Positions 1 through 7,653 of a DNA stretch of 32,035 nt are shown here, in pieces (within the stretch, counting starts at the first letter, position 1; every line of letters starts with the position of its first letter). The stretch is from JAVKLU01 sp031538895 (lineage in GTDB: Bacteria > Pseudomonadota > Gammaproteobacteria > Burkholderiales > Burkholderiaceae). A program made the position numbers and the translations under genes. The notes beneath the pieces were generated by a model that searched no databases, was not told the origin of the DNA, and was given only the letters and a program-made list of their open reading frames with translations. The stretch is from NCBI GenBank assembly GCA_031538895.1, contig JAVKLU010000082.1:1-32035 (forward strand). The letters run 5' to 3'.

Positions 1-365
1 ACTTGTTTTAAGTCTTTATCAAACACATAAAAGTATTTACCGTCTGATTGCAATAATTGTTCGTAAGGTTTTTGATAATGCCAAATAAAACGTCCAGGTT
101 TTAGAAACTGAAATTCACCGCTGTTTTTTTGTCCTAACTTCACGCCATTTTTGGCGTCTTTATTGGCGTCTTTAGTCACTCGGTATTGGGTGAATTCACC
201 GGTGCTACTGTGCAAGTTTTGCACGATGTCTTGCAATCGTGCAATCGCGTCTGGTGCTTGTACTGCCTGCGCATTCTGTAGCATGGCGCTGAAACTTAAA
301 AGCCCGCCGATGAGGGACTGACATAAGCACCTAAATAAAGAACTAAGGAAAAATTTTTTTTTCAT
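1..365 (-). CDS. lolA: Outer-membrane lipoprotein carrier protein LolA, N-terminal part (runs off left edge)
   Basis: LolA is the periplasmic chaperone that carries lipoproteins from the LolCDE transporter to LolB at the outer membrane. About 121 codons are present, read from an ATG at 365 towards position 1; the C-terminus lies outside the window. The protein starts with a basic, then hydrophobic signal peptide ending near an AQA site. The mature part shows the family pattern: a helix with LQDIVQNLHS, a GEFTQY strand, then GEFQFLKPGRFIWHY and YEQLLQSDGKY, matching the usual 'F.Q..G.F...RPG.FrW.Y..P..Q.iv.DG' core. A lysine/aspartate-rich insert (about residues 65-75) separates the first strands. 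It lies just downstream of prmC on the same strand. No strong ribosome binding site is visible before the chosen start. Confidence 0.85.
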   Translation of the reverse strand, partial: MKKKFFLSSLFRCLCQSLIGGLLSFSAMLQNAQAVQAPDAIARLQDIVQNLHSSTGEFTQYRVTKDANKDAKNGVKLGQKNSGEFQFLKPGRFIWHYQKPYEQLLQSDGKYFYVFDKDLKQ

Positions 366-398
366 GAAGATCGGTCTCAAGTTTCAAATCAAAACGAC

Positions 399-1241
399 TT
401 ATATAGTGGCGTTAAAAATACCGCCGGTCACGCGCTCAATCCCCGCCAAATCGCGCCAGCTTTGTACTTCTTGCGCCTGGTGTTGTTGCAATAACTGACG
501 AACTGCCGACGCTTGATCAAAGCCGTGTTCCAGCAAAATTCGAGTTGATAACTTGTTCGCCGAATGGGCTTGCGCGAAATCAATAATTTTTTTGATCGCG
601 CCCAAACCGTCCGAGCTGCCATCGGTGAGTGCGTGCATGGGTTCAAAGCGGCAATCACCTTGACTCAAATGGCGGTCGTGCGCGGCAATATACGGTGGAT
701 TGCTGATCATCATCGCGAAGGGCGCATTATCGGGCCCCTCATTCATTAAAGCCTCACCCCAATTGCTTGGTCGAAAATTAATCGTGACATCGTGCGTTTG
801 CGCATTTGCGCGAGCACATTCCAGCGCGTCAGTATCGATGTCAATTGCCGTAATTGATAAATCAGGTCGATGGCGCGCTACGGCTATTGCAACAGCGCCG
901 CTGCCCGTGCCCAATTCCAATAAACGCGAGTGCGGAGGGCTTAACTGGATCGCCAATTCAACCAGCAATTCAGTTTCGTGACGCGGAATTAACACGCGCG
1001 AATCAAGGGCAAAGGTCAAGCCAAAAAACTCTCGGGTCTTTAACAAATAGGCGATCGGTTGCCCCAAATGTCGCGCCTTTACCCACGTTTTAAAAGACTG
1101 TTGCGCGGCAGGCGTCAAAACATCGTCAGCTTGTGTGACCAATTGCGCGCGTGAGCAAGGAATTGCTGCGCTTAACAACAAGCGCGCTTCGCTAAGATCA
1201 ATCAGCGCAGCGGCCCATTCCAGTGCATCATGACGATTCAT
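399..1241 (-). CDS. prmC: Release factor glutamine methyltransferase PrmC (HemK)
   Basis: PrmC N5-methylates the glutamine of the GGQ motif in release factors RF1 and RF2, using S-adenosylmethionine, in the cytoplasm. The 280-residue product has the normal family length. An N-terminal helical domain of about 80 residues carries the typical IAYLLKTREFFGL stretch, followed by VLIPRHETE (83-91). The SAM-binding motif I is ELGTGSG (109-115). The catalytic NPPY tetrapeptide that grips the substrate glutamine is at 181-184. The ATG at 1241 follows a short gap after dsbB and has no clear Shine-Dalgarno. In many bacteria prmC sits next to prfA; here prfA is 25 kb away, although PrfA with its GGQ is encoded in the same window. 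Confidence 0.95.
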   Translation of the reverse strand: MNRHDALEWAAALIDLSEARLLLSAAIPCSRAQLVTQADDVLTPAAQQSFKTWVKARHLGQPIAYLLKTREFFGLTFALDSRVLIPRHETELLVELAIQLSPPHSRLLELGTGSGAVAIAVARHRPDLSITAIDIDTDALECARANAQTHDVTINFRPSNWGEALMNEGPDNAPFAMMISNPPYIAAHDRHLSQGDCRFEPMHALTDGSSDGLGAIKKIIDFAQAHSANKLSTRILLEHGFDQASAVRQLLQQHQAQEVQSWRDLAGIERVTGGIFNATI

Positions 1242-1260
1242 GAATCGAGTTTGGAGAGTG

Positions 1261-1296
1261 TCATAAGTGTCATGAATGTCATGAGTGTCATCATCA
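1261..1296. repeat. Short intergenic tandem repeat, 9-bp unit
   Basis: Three successive 9-bp units (TCATAAGTG, TCATGAATG, TCATGAGTG) and a degenerate fourth occupy the gap between dsbB and prmC. The units share TCATRARTG. No function is assigned; similar short repeats of other unit lengths occur in two other gaps of this window. Confidence 0.8.
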
Positions 1297-1319
1297 CCCA
1301 GTGATATTTAAAGCCTGAT

Positions 1320-1799
1320 TTAACGGGCATTTCGACGAAATAAAAACCAAGTGCACACACTGGTTAAAACAATAAACATGAATAAGGACCAGCTCACAAT
1401 TGATAAACCAAAAATCGGTGGTAATGCCGCCGAACATAAGCCGTCAGCCGCAAAAATAAAAGGCAACCATTGCGCCGGATAAAGCTTGTTCAGTAAGGTT
1501 TCTAGCGGATCGATACCGCACGATGTATTTGGATGAGCGATCACCCAATTGTGATAAATCGAGACCGCTAAACCGGCAATCACGCTGGCAAAGGCCGCAA
1601 TATTTAAAATTTTCCATTCAAAACGTGCGCCGAGCAGGGCAAACAAGGCAAATAATAAATAGGCGTAGCGTTGCAGGATACACAACGGGCAGGGCTTCAT
1701 TTCGGGGATAAGCAATTGCAGGAACAAGGCCATGATGACCGAGCCAAGCGCCATGCATGCAGCGACAATCATAATTTGGTGGGAACTGAGTTTTTTCAT
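1320..1799 (-). CDS. dsbB: Disulfide bond formation protein DsbB
   Basis: DsbB is the inner-membrane quinone reductase that re-oxidises periplasmic DsbA. From the ATG at 1799 the product is 159 residues with four hydrophobic helices. The first periplasmic cysteine pair is in CPLC, within the family signature PCPLCILQRY. The second pair is C94 in NTSCGIDPLE and C122 in ADGLCSA, spaced as expected for the second periplasmic loop. The reading frame stays open upstream to a TTG at 1829, but the ATG at 1799 (MKKLSSHQ) gives a normal DsbB N-terminus, so I chose it. It is divergent from ahcY and precedes prmC, with which it may be cotranscribed. Confidence 0.93.
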   Translation of the reverse strand: MKKLSSHQIMIVAACMALGSVIMALFLQLLIPEMKPCPLCILQRYAYLLFALFALLGARFEWKILNIAAFASVIAGLAVSIYHNWVIAHPNTSCGIDPLETLLNKLYPAQWLPFIFAADGLCSAALPPIFGLSIVSWSLFMFIVLTSVCTWFLFRRNAR

Positions 1800-1918
1800 G
1801 AGTGCTAAGGTCAATATAGGTAAATACAAAAATAAAAAGTTAAGGAGGGCAAGTCCAAGCGCAACATTATCGCGGGGTTTTGTTAAAGGGTGAGAGGTTT
1901 GGTAAAGACGAGCTAACC

Positions 1919-1924
1919 TATAAT
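1919..1924 (+). promoter_or_regulatory. -10 box of the ahcY promoter
   Basis: A perfect TATAAT lies about 7 bp upstream of the first base of the riboswitch, placing the transcription start near 1931. The -35 region (GGTTTGGT around 1896-1903) is a poor match to consensus. Confidence 0.6.
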
Positions 1925-1930
1925 CGGCGC

Positions 1931-2005
1931 CGGATTTAAGGAGCGTTGCAGCAATTTTGTCAGGCTTAAATCCAGTTTACCCTTTTCAACTGCGCTCACG
2001 CACCT
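1931..2005 (+). ncRNA. S-adenosylhomocysteine (SAH) riboswitch in the ahcY leader
   Basis: The leader shows the compact SAH riboswitch layout. A perfect 9-bp P1 stem pairs 1932-1940 (GGATTTAAG) with 1965-1973 (CTTAAATCC). Directly inside the 5' arm is the conserved GGAGCGTTGCAGC, and directly before the 3' arm is CAGG. Downstream, TGCGCTCACGCA (1991-2002) supplies CGCTC (1993-1997), which pairs with GAGCG (1941-1945) as the pseudoknot. This class is known to bind SAH and turn on SAH hydrolase when the toxic by-product accumulates, which fits the gene 33 bases downstream. The identification is by motif and gene context; no covariance model was run. Confidence 0.88.
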
Positions 2006-2037
2006 TTTCATTTCATTTAAAAAGAAAGGAGGGCGTG

Positions 2038-3459
2038 ATGAACGCCTCTACAAAAAACACCAGTAGTTCAACAGATTACCTCGTCGCCGATATTGGACTG
2101 GCGGATTGGGGTAATAAAGAAATTGTGATCGCGCAAACGGAAATGCCCGGTTTAATGGCCATTCAACGCGAGTACGAAAAATCACAACCCCTCAAAGGCG
2201 CGCGTATCGCGGGTTCTTTGCACATGACAATTCAAACTGCGGTATTGATTCAAACTTTGGAAGCCTTGGGCGCGCAAGTACGTTGGGCGTCGTGCAATAT
2301 TTATTCGACACAGGATCAAGCCGCAGCGGCAATCGCCAAAAACGGTACGCCGGTTTTTGCCTTCAAGGGTGAAAACCTGGATGAATACTGGGCTTTCACG
2401 CATCAAATTTTTTCATGGCCAGACTCGCAACACGCCAATATGATTTTGGATGATGGCGGCGATGCGACCTTGTTATTGCATTTGGGTGCGCGCGCAGAAA
2501 CCGACAGCAGTGTTTTGGATACGCCGAATTCTGAAGAAGAAGTCGCTTTGTACGCCGCGATTCGGGCGCAATTGAAAAAAGATGCAAAGTGGTACAGCAC
2601 ACGTTTGGCGGCGATTAAAGGCGTGACCGAAGAAACGACAACGGGCGTGCATCGCTTATATCAAATGCATCAAGAAGGGCGTTTGCGTTTTCCTGCCATT
2701 AACGTCAACGATTCAGTCACCAAATCAAAATTTGATAATTTATATGGTTGCCGCGAATCTGTAATTGATGGGATTAAACGCGCGACTGATGTGATGATTG
2801 CCGGAAAAATTGCCGTGATTTGTGGTTATGGCGATGTGGGAAAAGGTTGTGCTCAAGCTTTTAAGGCCTTGTCTGCGCAAGTATGGGTGACAGAAGTTGA
2901 CCCGATTTGCGCTTTGCAAGCTGCGATGGAAGGTTATCGCGTCGTGACGATGGAAAAAGCGGCCAGTGAAGCCGATATTTTTGTTACCGCAACCGGTAAT
3001 TACCACGTGATCTCGCATGATCACATGAAAGCGATGAAAGACCAAGCGATCGTGTGCAACATCGGTCACTTTGACAATGAGATTGATGTTGGATCTTTGA
3101 AAAATTATCGTTGGGACAATATCAAATCCCAAGTCGATCACGTGATTTTTCCGGATGGCAAACGAATCATTTTGTTAGCTGAAGGGCGCTTGGTTAACTT
3201 GGGTTGTGGTACGGGTCATCCTTCCTATGTGATGAGTAGTTCGTTTGCCAATCAAACCTTGGCGCAAATTGAATTATTCACGCGTACGGCCAAATATCCG
3301 GTAGGGGTTTACACCTTGCCTAAACATTTAGATGAACACGTGGCGCGCTTACAGTTATCGCGTTTGAATGTCGTCATGACTACTTTGACTCAAGAGCAAG
3401 CAAAATATATTAACGTGCCAGTCAATGGGCCTTACAAACCGGATCATTACCGTTATTAA
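2038..3459 (+). CDS. ahcY: Adenosylhomocysteinase (SAH hydrolase)
   Basis: This NAD-dependent cytosolic enzyme splits S-adenosylhomocysteine into homocysteine and adenosine, relieving product inhibition of methyltransferases. The product is 473 residues, a normal bacterial length. Visible signatures include LHMTIQTAVLI near the N-terminus, the Rossmann NAD motif GYGDVGKG starting at residue 263, TATGNYHVI, and the conserved C-terminal YKPDHYRY. The frame is open further upstream, but that part is the riboswitch; the ATG at 2038 is preceded by a strong AAAGGAGGG and gives the family N-terminus (DYLVADIGLADWG). It is followed by metF, a common betaproteobacterial pairing that recycles homocysteine to methionine. 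Confidence 0.98.
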   Translation: MNASTKNTSSSTDYLVADIGLADWGNKEIVIAQTEMPGLMAIQREYEKSQPLKGARIAGSLHMTIQTAVLIQTLEALGAQVRWASCNIYSTQDQAAAAIAKNGTPVFAFKGENLDEYWAFTHQIFSWPDSQHANMILDDGGDATLLLHLGARAETDSSVLDTPNSEEEVALYAAIRAQLKKDAKWYSTRLAAIKGVTEETTTGVHRLYQMHQEGRLRFPAINVNDSVTKSKFDNLYGCRESVIDGIKRATDVMIAGKIAVICGYGDVGKGCAQAFKALSAQVWVTEVDPICALQAAMEGYRVVTMEKAASEADIFVTATGNYHVISHDHMKAMKDQAIVCNIGHFDNEIDVGSLKNYRWDNIKSQVDHVIFPDGKRIILLAEGRLVNLGCGTGHPSYVMSSSFANQTLAQIELFTRTAKYPVGVYTLPKHLDEHVARLQLSRLNVVMTTLTQEQAKYINVPVNGPYKPDHYRY

Positions 3460-3611
3460 AAAAATGTGCGCAAGTGATTAAGTGATGGTAAAAATTCATT
3501 TGGCGCTTGCGCGCCGTTCAAAATGGTGTGATGACATTGCGATGAGAGTTGTTTGAAAATGTTCTGAACAAGTGCTTCGAAGTATTTTTTCGTACTTTAT
3601 TGAGATTTTTT

Positions 3612-4439
3612 ATGGATATCAGTATTGAATTTTTTCCGCCACGAACACCTGAGGGTGAACAAAAATTATTGACGACAGCGAATCAATTAGCGGTCTTAAA
3701 TCCGCATTATTTTTCGGTCACTTATGGTGCCGGAGGCAGTACACAAAAAGGCACGATGTGGGCGATTGAATCATTGAAACAAAATGGTTTTACGGTTGCG
3801 CCGCATTTATCCTGCATCGGTGCGGAACGCGGACAATTGCGTGCGCTCTTGCAACGCTACCGTGATTTAGGAGTCAATCGGATCGTTGCACTGCGCGGAG
3901 ACTTGCCCAGTGGCGATCATCAAATGGGCGACTTTCGCCATGCGGTGCAGTTGGTCGAATTTATTCGCGCTGAGTTTGGCGATTATTTTTGGATTGAAGT
4001 GGCGGCCTATCCAGAAAAACATCCGCAAGCAGAATCGTTAAAAAATGATATTGATCATTTGATCAGTAAATTTAAAGCCGGCGCAAACGCGGCGATTACC
4101 CAGTATTTTTATCATATCGATGCGTATTTTCATTTGCGCGAGGCGCTGGCTAAAGCGGGGATTAACGCGCAGCTCACCCCGGGAATTATGCCCATCACCA
4201 GCAGCACGCAACTGATTCGTTTTTCCGAAATGTGCGGTGCCCAAATCCCACGTTTTATGCGGATGCAGCTGGCCGATTTGGGTGATGATCAAACAGGAAT
4301 CAAAGCGTTTGGCGTGAAATATGTCGGTGCTTTAGTTCGACGTTTGGCGCAAGAAGGCGTATCAGGAGTGCATTTTTACAGCTTAAATCAAAGTGCTGCG
4401 GTGCTGGCGATTGCTGCGCAGATGCAGCAAAAAATTTAA
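3612..4439 (+). CDS. metF: Methylenetetrahydrofolate reductase MetF
   Basis: MetF is the FAD enzyme that reduces 5,10-methylene-THF to 5-methyl-THF, the methyl donor for homocysteine methylation to methionine. The product is 275 residues, slightly short but complete. It begins with ISIEFFPPRT, containing the conserved catalytic-site glutamate (E6), and continues with VTYGAGGST and IVALRGDLP. Later parts include EVAAYPEKHPQ, TQYFYHIDAY, PGIMPITS and the C-terminal GVHFYSLN. The frame extends upstream of 3612, but family homology starts at this ATG. Only a weak GAG-type ribosome binding site is visible. It lies 152 bp behind ahcY and the folate donor enzyme FolD is encoded nearby on the other strand. 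Confidence 0.96.
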   Translation: MDISIEFFPPRTPEGEQKLLTTANQLAVLNPHYFSVTYGAGGSTQKGTMWAIESLKQNGFTVAPHLSCIGAERGQLRALLQRYRDLGVNRIVALRGDLPSGDHQMGDFRHAVQLVEFIRAEFGDYFWIEVAAYPEKHPQAESLKNDIDHLISKFKAGANAAITQYFYHIDAYFHLREALAKAGINAQLTPGIMPITSSTQLIRFSEMCGAQIPRFMRMQLADLGDDQTGIKAFGVKYVGALVRRLAQEGVSGVHFYSLNQSAAVLAIAAQMQQKI

Positions 4440-4477
4440 AGCAGAATTAAAAATCTCGCCAGACAAAAAGCCCTAGG

Positions 4478-4513
4478 CCTTGAAACCAGCTCGTAAAGTG
4501 GTTTAGGTTTTTT
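4478..4513 (+). terminator. Probable rho-independent terminator after metF
   Basis: AAACCA (4483-4488) pairs with TGGTTT (4499-4504), extended by CCT/AGG with a two-base bulge, and a run of six T follows (4508-4513). It lies between the convergent genes metF and prlC. The stem is A/T-rich and the loop is 10 bases, so strength is uncertain. Confidence 0.45.
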
Positions 4514-4516
4514 GAA

Positions 4517-6592
4517 TTAAGCACTTAGGCCATTGTGGCGTAACAGCGCATCAATTGACGGAGCGCGACCACGAAAAGCGATAAAGGAATCACGAATTGA
4601 ACGTGCGCCGCCTTGACTCAAAATTTCTTTTAAATAGCGTTGACCGACAGCGCCGATAATTTCAAAAAGAGAGTTTTGATTGTGATCGCAGGCCTCTTCA
4701 AACGCGGCATAAACGTCAGCAGATAAAACTTCAGCCCATTTATACGAATAATATCCAGCAGCGTAACCACCGGCAAATATATGTGCAAAGCCATTTGGAG
4801 TACGGGTGAAGGCGGGCGTGGGCACAATTAAAATTTCTTGTTCAACGGCGCGCCATAAATCCATGACATCAAGAACTGATTCGGAATGAACGCGCATATC
4901 AAATAAGGAAAAATTAACTTGACGCAATAAACCAGAGGCAGATAAAAAGTTTTTGGCCGACAGTAATTTATCGAACAAGTTTCTAGGCATAGCGTGGCCA
5001 TCGCTTTGATGGGCTGTCATTTTTGAAATGACGGCCCAATCCCAACAAAAATTTTCCATAAATTGTGAAGGCAATTCAACGCCATCCCACTCCACACCGT
5101 TGATACCAGAAACGGCGGCTTCATTCACTTGGGTCAAGAGATGATGCAGGCCATGACCAAATTCATGGAACAAAGTCATCACTTCATCGTGCGTCAAATA
5201 AGAAGTTTGTTGGTTAACCGGCGGCGCAAAGTTACACACCAAATACGCGATTGGCGTTTGCGCATCACTGTGATGAATGTAACGACCGCGCGCATCATCC
5301 ATCCACGCGCCACCACGTTTTCCGGCACGGGCATAGGGGTCCAGATAAAAATGCCCTAACACTTTGTGATTTTGACTGACTTCAAAAAATCGCACTGTCG
5401 AATGCCATACCGGAACCGCCTCATCGCCTGACAGTGGGCGAATCTTCACACCAAACATCCGTTGTGCTAAATCAAATAATCCTTCCCACACTTTATGTTC
5501 GGGAAAATAAGCGCGGACTTCTTCTTCTGAATACGCAAAGGATTGTGCGCGCATTTTTTCGGCGACAAAGCTTGTGTCCCATGCTTCTATTTTACTAATG
5601 CCACAATGGCTTTGGGCAAAGGTTTCGAGTTCGGCGCGTTCTTTTTGTGCGGCGGGGCGCGCGCGTTGTGCCAAGTCGCGTAAAAATTCATTGACTTGAA
5701 GGGCACTCTGCGCCATTTTGCTATCCAGAGACAAGGCGGCGTAGTGTTCAAATGACAAAAGCTTTGCGGCCTGTTGGCGCAATTGCAAAATCTGATGAAT
5801 CAAGGCACTGTTGTCGAATTCAGGTGCGCCCAGTTCAGATGCACGGGTATTGGCGGCACGATAAATCTGTTCACGCAATTGGCGCTTGTGCGCGTATTGC
5901 AAAACCGGAATATAAGAGGGCGCGTGCAAAGTCAAACGATAGCCGCTGACTCCCGCCTGTTGCGCTTCGCTCGCGGCTTGGTCTAGCGCACTTTGCGGTA
6001 GACCGGTGAGTGGTTCAAGATTGTCAAAATCCAGATGAAACGCGTCGGTCGCATGCGTTAGGTTTTCACTAAATTGGTTAGTCTTGATCGCGAGCTCTTG
6101 AAATATTTGTTTCAATTCATTTTGTTGCGCCGGTGCTAGAGCCGCACCGCTGTGCTCAAAATCGCGCAGGGCATGGCGGATGACTTGTTGCTGCGCGGCA
6201 TTGAGCGTATTGAATTCTGTACTGTTCCCTATATTGCGATAGTGTTGATACAGCGCAGGATTTTGTCCCAATTCCGTCCAAAATGCGCTGATGCGTGGTA
6301 GATTGTTTTGATAGCAGGTGCGCCATGGCTCATCGTCGCGAACACTGTTGAGATGACCAATCACATTCCAAACCCGTGCCAGTGGTTCGGTTGCACCATG
6401 CAAGGCGTACACCACCTCGGAATACGCCGATGATTGTTGTGCCGCAATGTGATCAATGGTTTGTTGAGCTTGTGTTAATAGGTAATCCAGTGCCGGATCA
6501 ATGTCAGCCGTTGTGATGAGATCAAAGCGCGTGAAGCCAGATAAATCTAAGAGGGGATTACGTGCAAGTGTTGACGGTAAATTTTTGAGCAT
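4517..6592 (-). CDS. prlC: Oligopeptidase A (M3 family zinc metallopeptidase)
   Basis: Oligopeptidase A is a cytoplasmic zinc endopeptidase that degrades short peptides, including cleaved signal peptides. The product is 691 residues, close to the E. coli enzyme. The zinc site HEFGH is at 476-480 within the typical TLFHEFGHGLHHLL, followed by the M3 signature GVEWDGVELPSQFMENF (499-515), which supplies the third zinc ligand. A GGAYAAGYYSYKWAEVLSAD block near the C-terminus is also typical. The start MLKNLPSTLARNPLLD matches family N-termini. It converges on metF and is transcribed after folD, 77 bp upstream; prlC-folD adjacency is known from other betaproteobacteria. Confidence 0.96.
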   Translation of the reverse strand: MLKNLPSTLARNPLLDLSGFTRFDLITTADIDPALDYLLTQAQQTIDHIAAQQSSAYSEVVYALHGATEPLARVWNVIGHLNSVRDDEPWRTCYQNNLPRISAFWTELGQNPALYQHYRNIGNSTEFNTLNAAQQQVIRHALRDFEHSGAALAPAQQNELKQIFQELAIKTNQFSENLTHATDAFHLDFDNLEPLTGLPQSALDQAASEAQQAGVSGYRLTLHAPSYIPVLQYAHKRQLREQIYRAANTRASELGAPEFDNSALIHQILQLRQQAAKLLSFEHYAALSLDSKMAQSALQVNEFLRDLAQRARPAAQKERAELETFAQSHCGISKIEAWDTSFVAEKMRAQSFAYSEEEVRAYFPEHKVWEGLFDLAQRMFGVKIRPLSGDEAVPVWHSTVRFFEVSQNHKVLGHFYLDPYARAGKRGGAWMDDARGRYIHHSDAQTPIAYLVCNFAPPVNQQTSYLTHDEVMTLFHEFGHGLHHLLTQVNEAAVSGINGVEWDGVELPSQFMENFCWDWAVISKMTAHQSDGHAMPRNLFDKLLSAKNFLSASGLLRQVNFSLFDMRVHSESVLDVMDLWRAVEQEILIVPTPAFTRTPNGFAHIFAGGYAAGYYSYKWAEVLSADVYAAFEEACDHNQNSLFEIIGAVGQRYLKEILSQGGARSIRDSFIAFRGRAPSIDALLRHNGLSA

Positions 6593-6669
6593 GACAGTAA
6601 TGAGCGGTTCTTTGAATACAGGTTGACAGGATGAAAGGGCACAGAATTAAAAATGGGCGTCAATTCAAA

Positions 6670-7512
6670 TCAACCCTGATGACGTTGTGCGGCTTCTAGG
6701 GTATTTTTTAACAACATCGCAATGGTCATAGGGCCGACGCCACCGGGGACCGGTGTGATATAGCGCGCGGTATCGCGGCAAGATGCCCAATCGATGTCGC
6801 CACACAAGCTGCCATTAGGCAAGCGATTGATGCCAACATCAACTAATACGGCGCCTGCTTTAATCATATTGCCGTTTAGGTAGTTGGGTTTTCCCACCGC
6901 CATTACCACAATGTCTGCTAGGCGGGTGTGAGCGGCTAAATCTTTGGTTTTTGAATTACAAATCGTCACTGTCGCGCCAGCGTGTAGTAACAACATCGCC
7001 ATTGGTTTGCCGACAATATTGGATGCGCCGACAATCACTGCGTGTGCGCCGCGTAAGGGCACATCAGTTTGCGCCAATAAGTGCATCACGCCGTAAGGCG
7101 TGCACGGTGTAAACAAAGGATGACCGCGAAAAATTCCGCCTGCGTTGAGCGTGTGGAAACCATCAACATCTTTTTGATGATCAATGGCGGCGATAATTTT
7201 TTCGGTATTGATATGCTGGGGAACCGGTAGTTGCACCAAAATCCCATCAATCGTCGGATCATTATTGAGTGCGCTGATTCGTTCGAGCAGCGCCGCTTCA
7301 GAAAAATCACCAGAATAGTTTTCTAAAACGGAATGAAAATCGCATTCGGCGCAGGCTTTGACTTTGTTTTTGACATACAGCGCTGAGGCGGGATCATCAC
7401 CTACCAAGATCACGGCCAGTCCCGGGGGACGTGATAAGGCCTGTGCTTGAGTGGCAATCTGGTGACGAAGTGCTTTGGCTAAAACGACGCCATCAAGAAT
7501 TACAGCAGACAT
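6670..7512 (-). CDS. folD: Bifunctional methylenetetrahydrofolate dehydrogenase/cyclohydrolase FolD
   Basis: FolD interconverts 5,10-methylene-THF and 10-formyl-THF in two steps (NADP-dependent dehydrogenase, then cyclohydrolase) and so feeds purine synthesis and formylation of the initiator tRNA. The 280-residue product has the family length. The catalytic Y46/K50 pair is in ALYVKNK, followed by GILVQLPVP, the VGASNIVGKP nucleotide-binding motif and the C-terminal PVPGGVGPMT. It probably shares a transcript with prlC downstream. Its substrate is shared with MetF, encoded 2.2 kb away. Confidence 0.97.
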   Translation of the reverse strand: MSAVILDGVVLAKALRHQIATQAQALSRPPGLAVILVGDDPASALYVKNKVKACAECDFHSVLENYSGDFSEAALLERISALNNDPTIDGILVQLPVPQHINTEKIIAAIDHQKDVDGFHTLNAGGIFRGHPLFTPCTPYGVMHLLAQTDVPLRGAHAVIVGASNIVGKPMAMLLLHAGATVTICNSKTKDLAAHTRLADIVVMAVGKPNYLNGNMIKAGAVLVDVGINRLPNGSLCGDIDWASCRDTARYITPVPGGVGPMTIAMLLKNTLEAAQRHQG

Positions 7513-7563
7513 AACAATTTAGAAAAATTCATAAATACGAACATAAATTATGTGCATAAATTA

Positions 7564-7599
7564 GGTGAATGAATACGTGAATGAATGCGTGAATGAATG
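7564..7599. repeat. Short intergenic tandem repeat, 12-bp unit
   Basis: Three 12-bp units based on CGTGAATGAATG (7564-7575 with two changes, 7576-7587, 7588-7599) fill much of the gap between folD and the thiolase gene. No function is assigned. Confidence 0.85.
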
Positions 7600-7653
7600 T
7601 GAATTATCTTTGAAGCGTCGGCAATGAAGCTGATCAGTGCATACATTGATTTT

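Noticed and set aside
3466..3516. GCGCAAG/CTTGCGC inverted repeat between ahcY and metF
   Set aside because: Seven bp with a loop of more than 30 bases and no T-run; not convincing as a terminator.
7564..7599. 12-bp repeats as a CRISPR array
   Set aside because: Units are contiguous and too short, without spacers and without cas genes.
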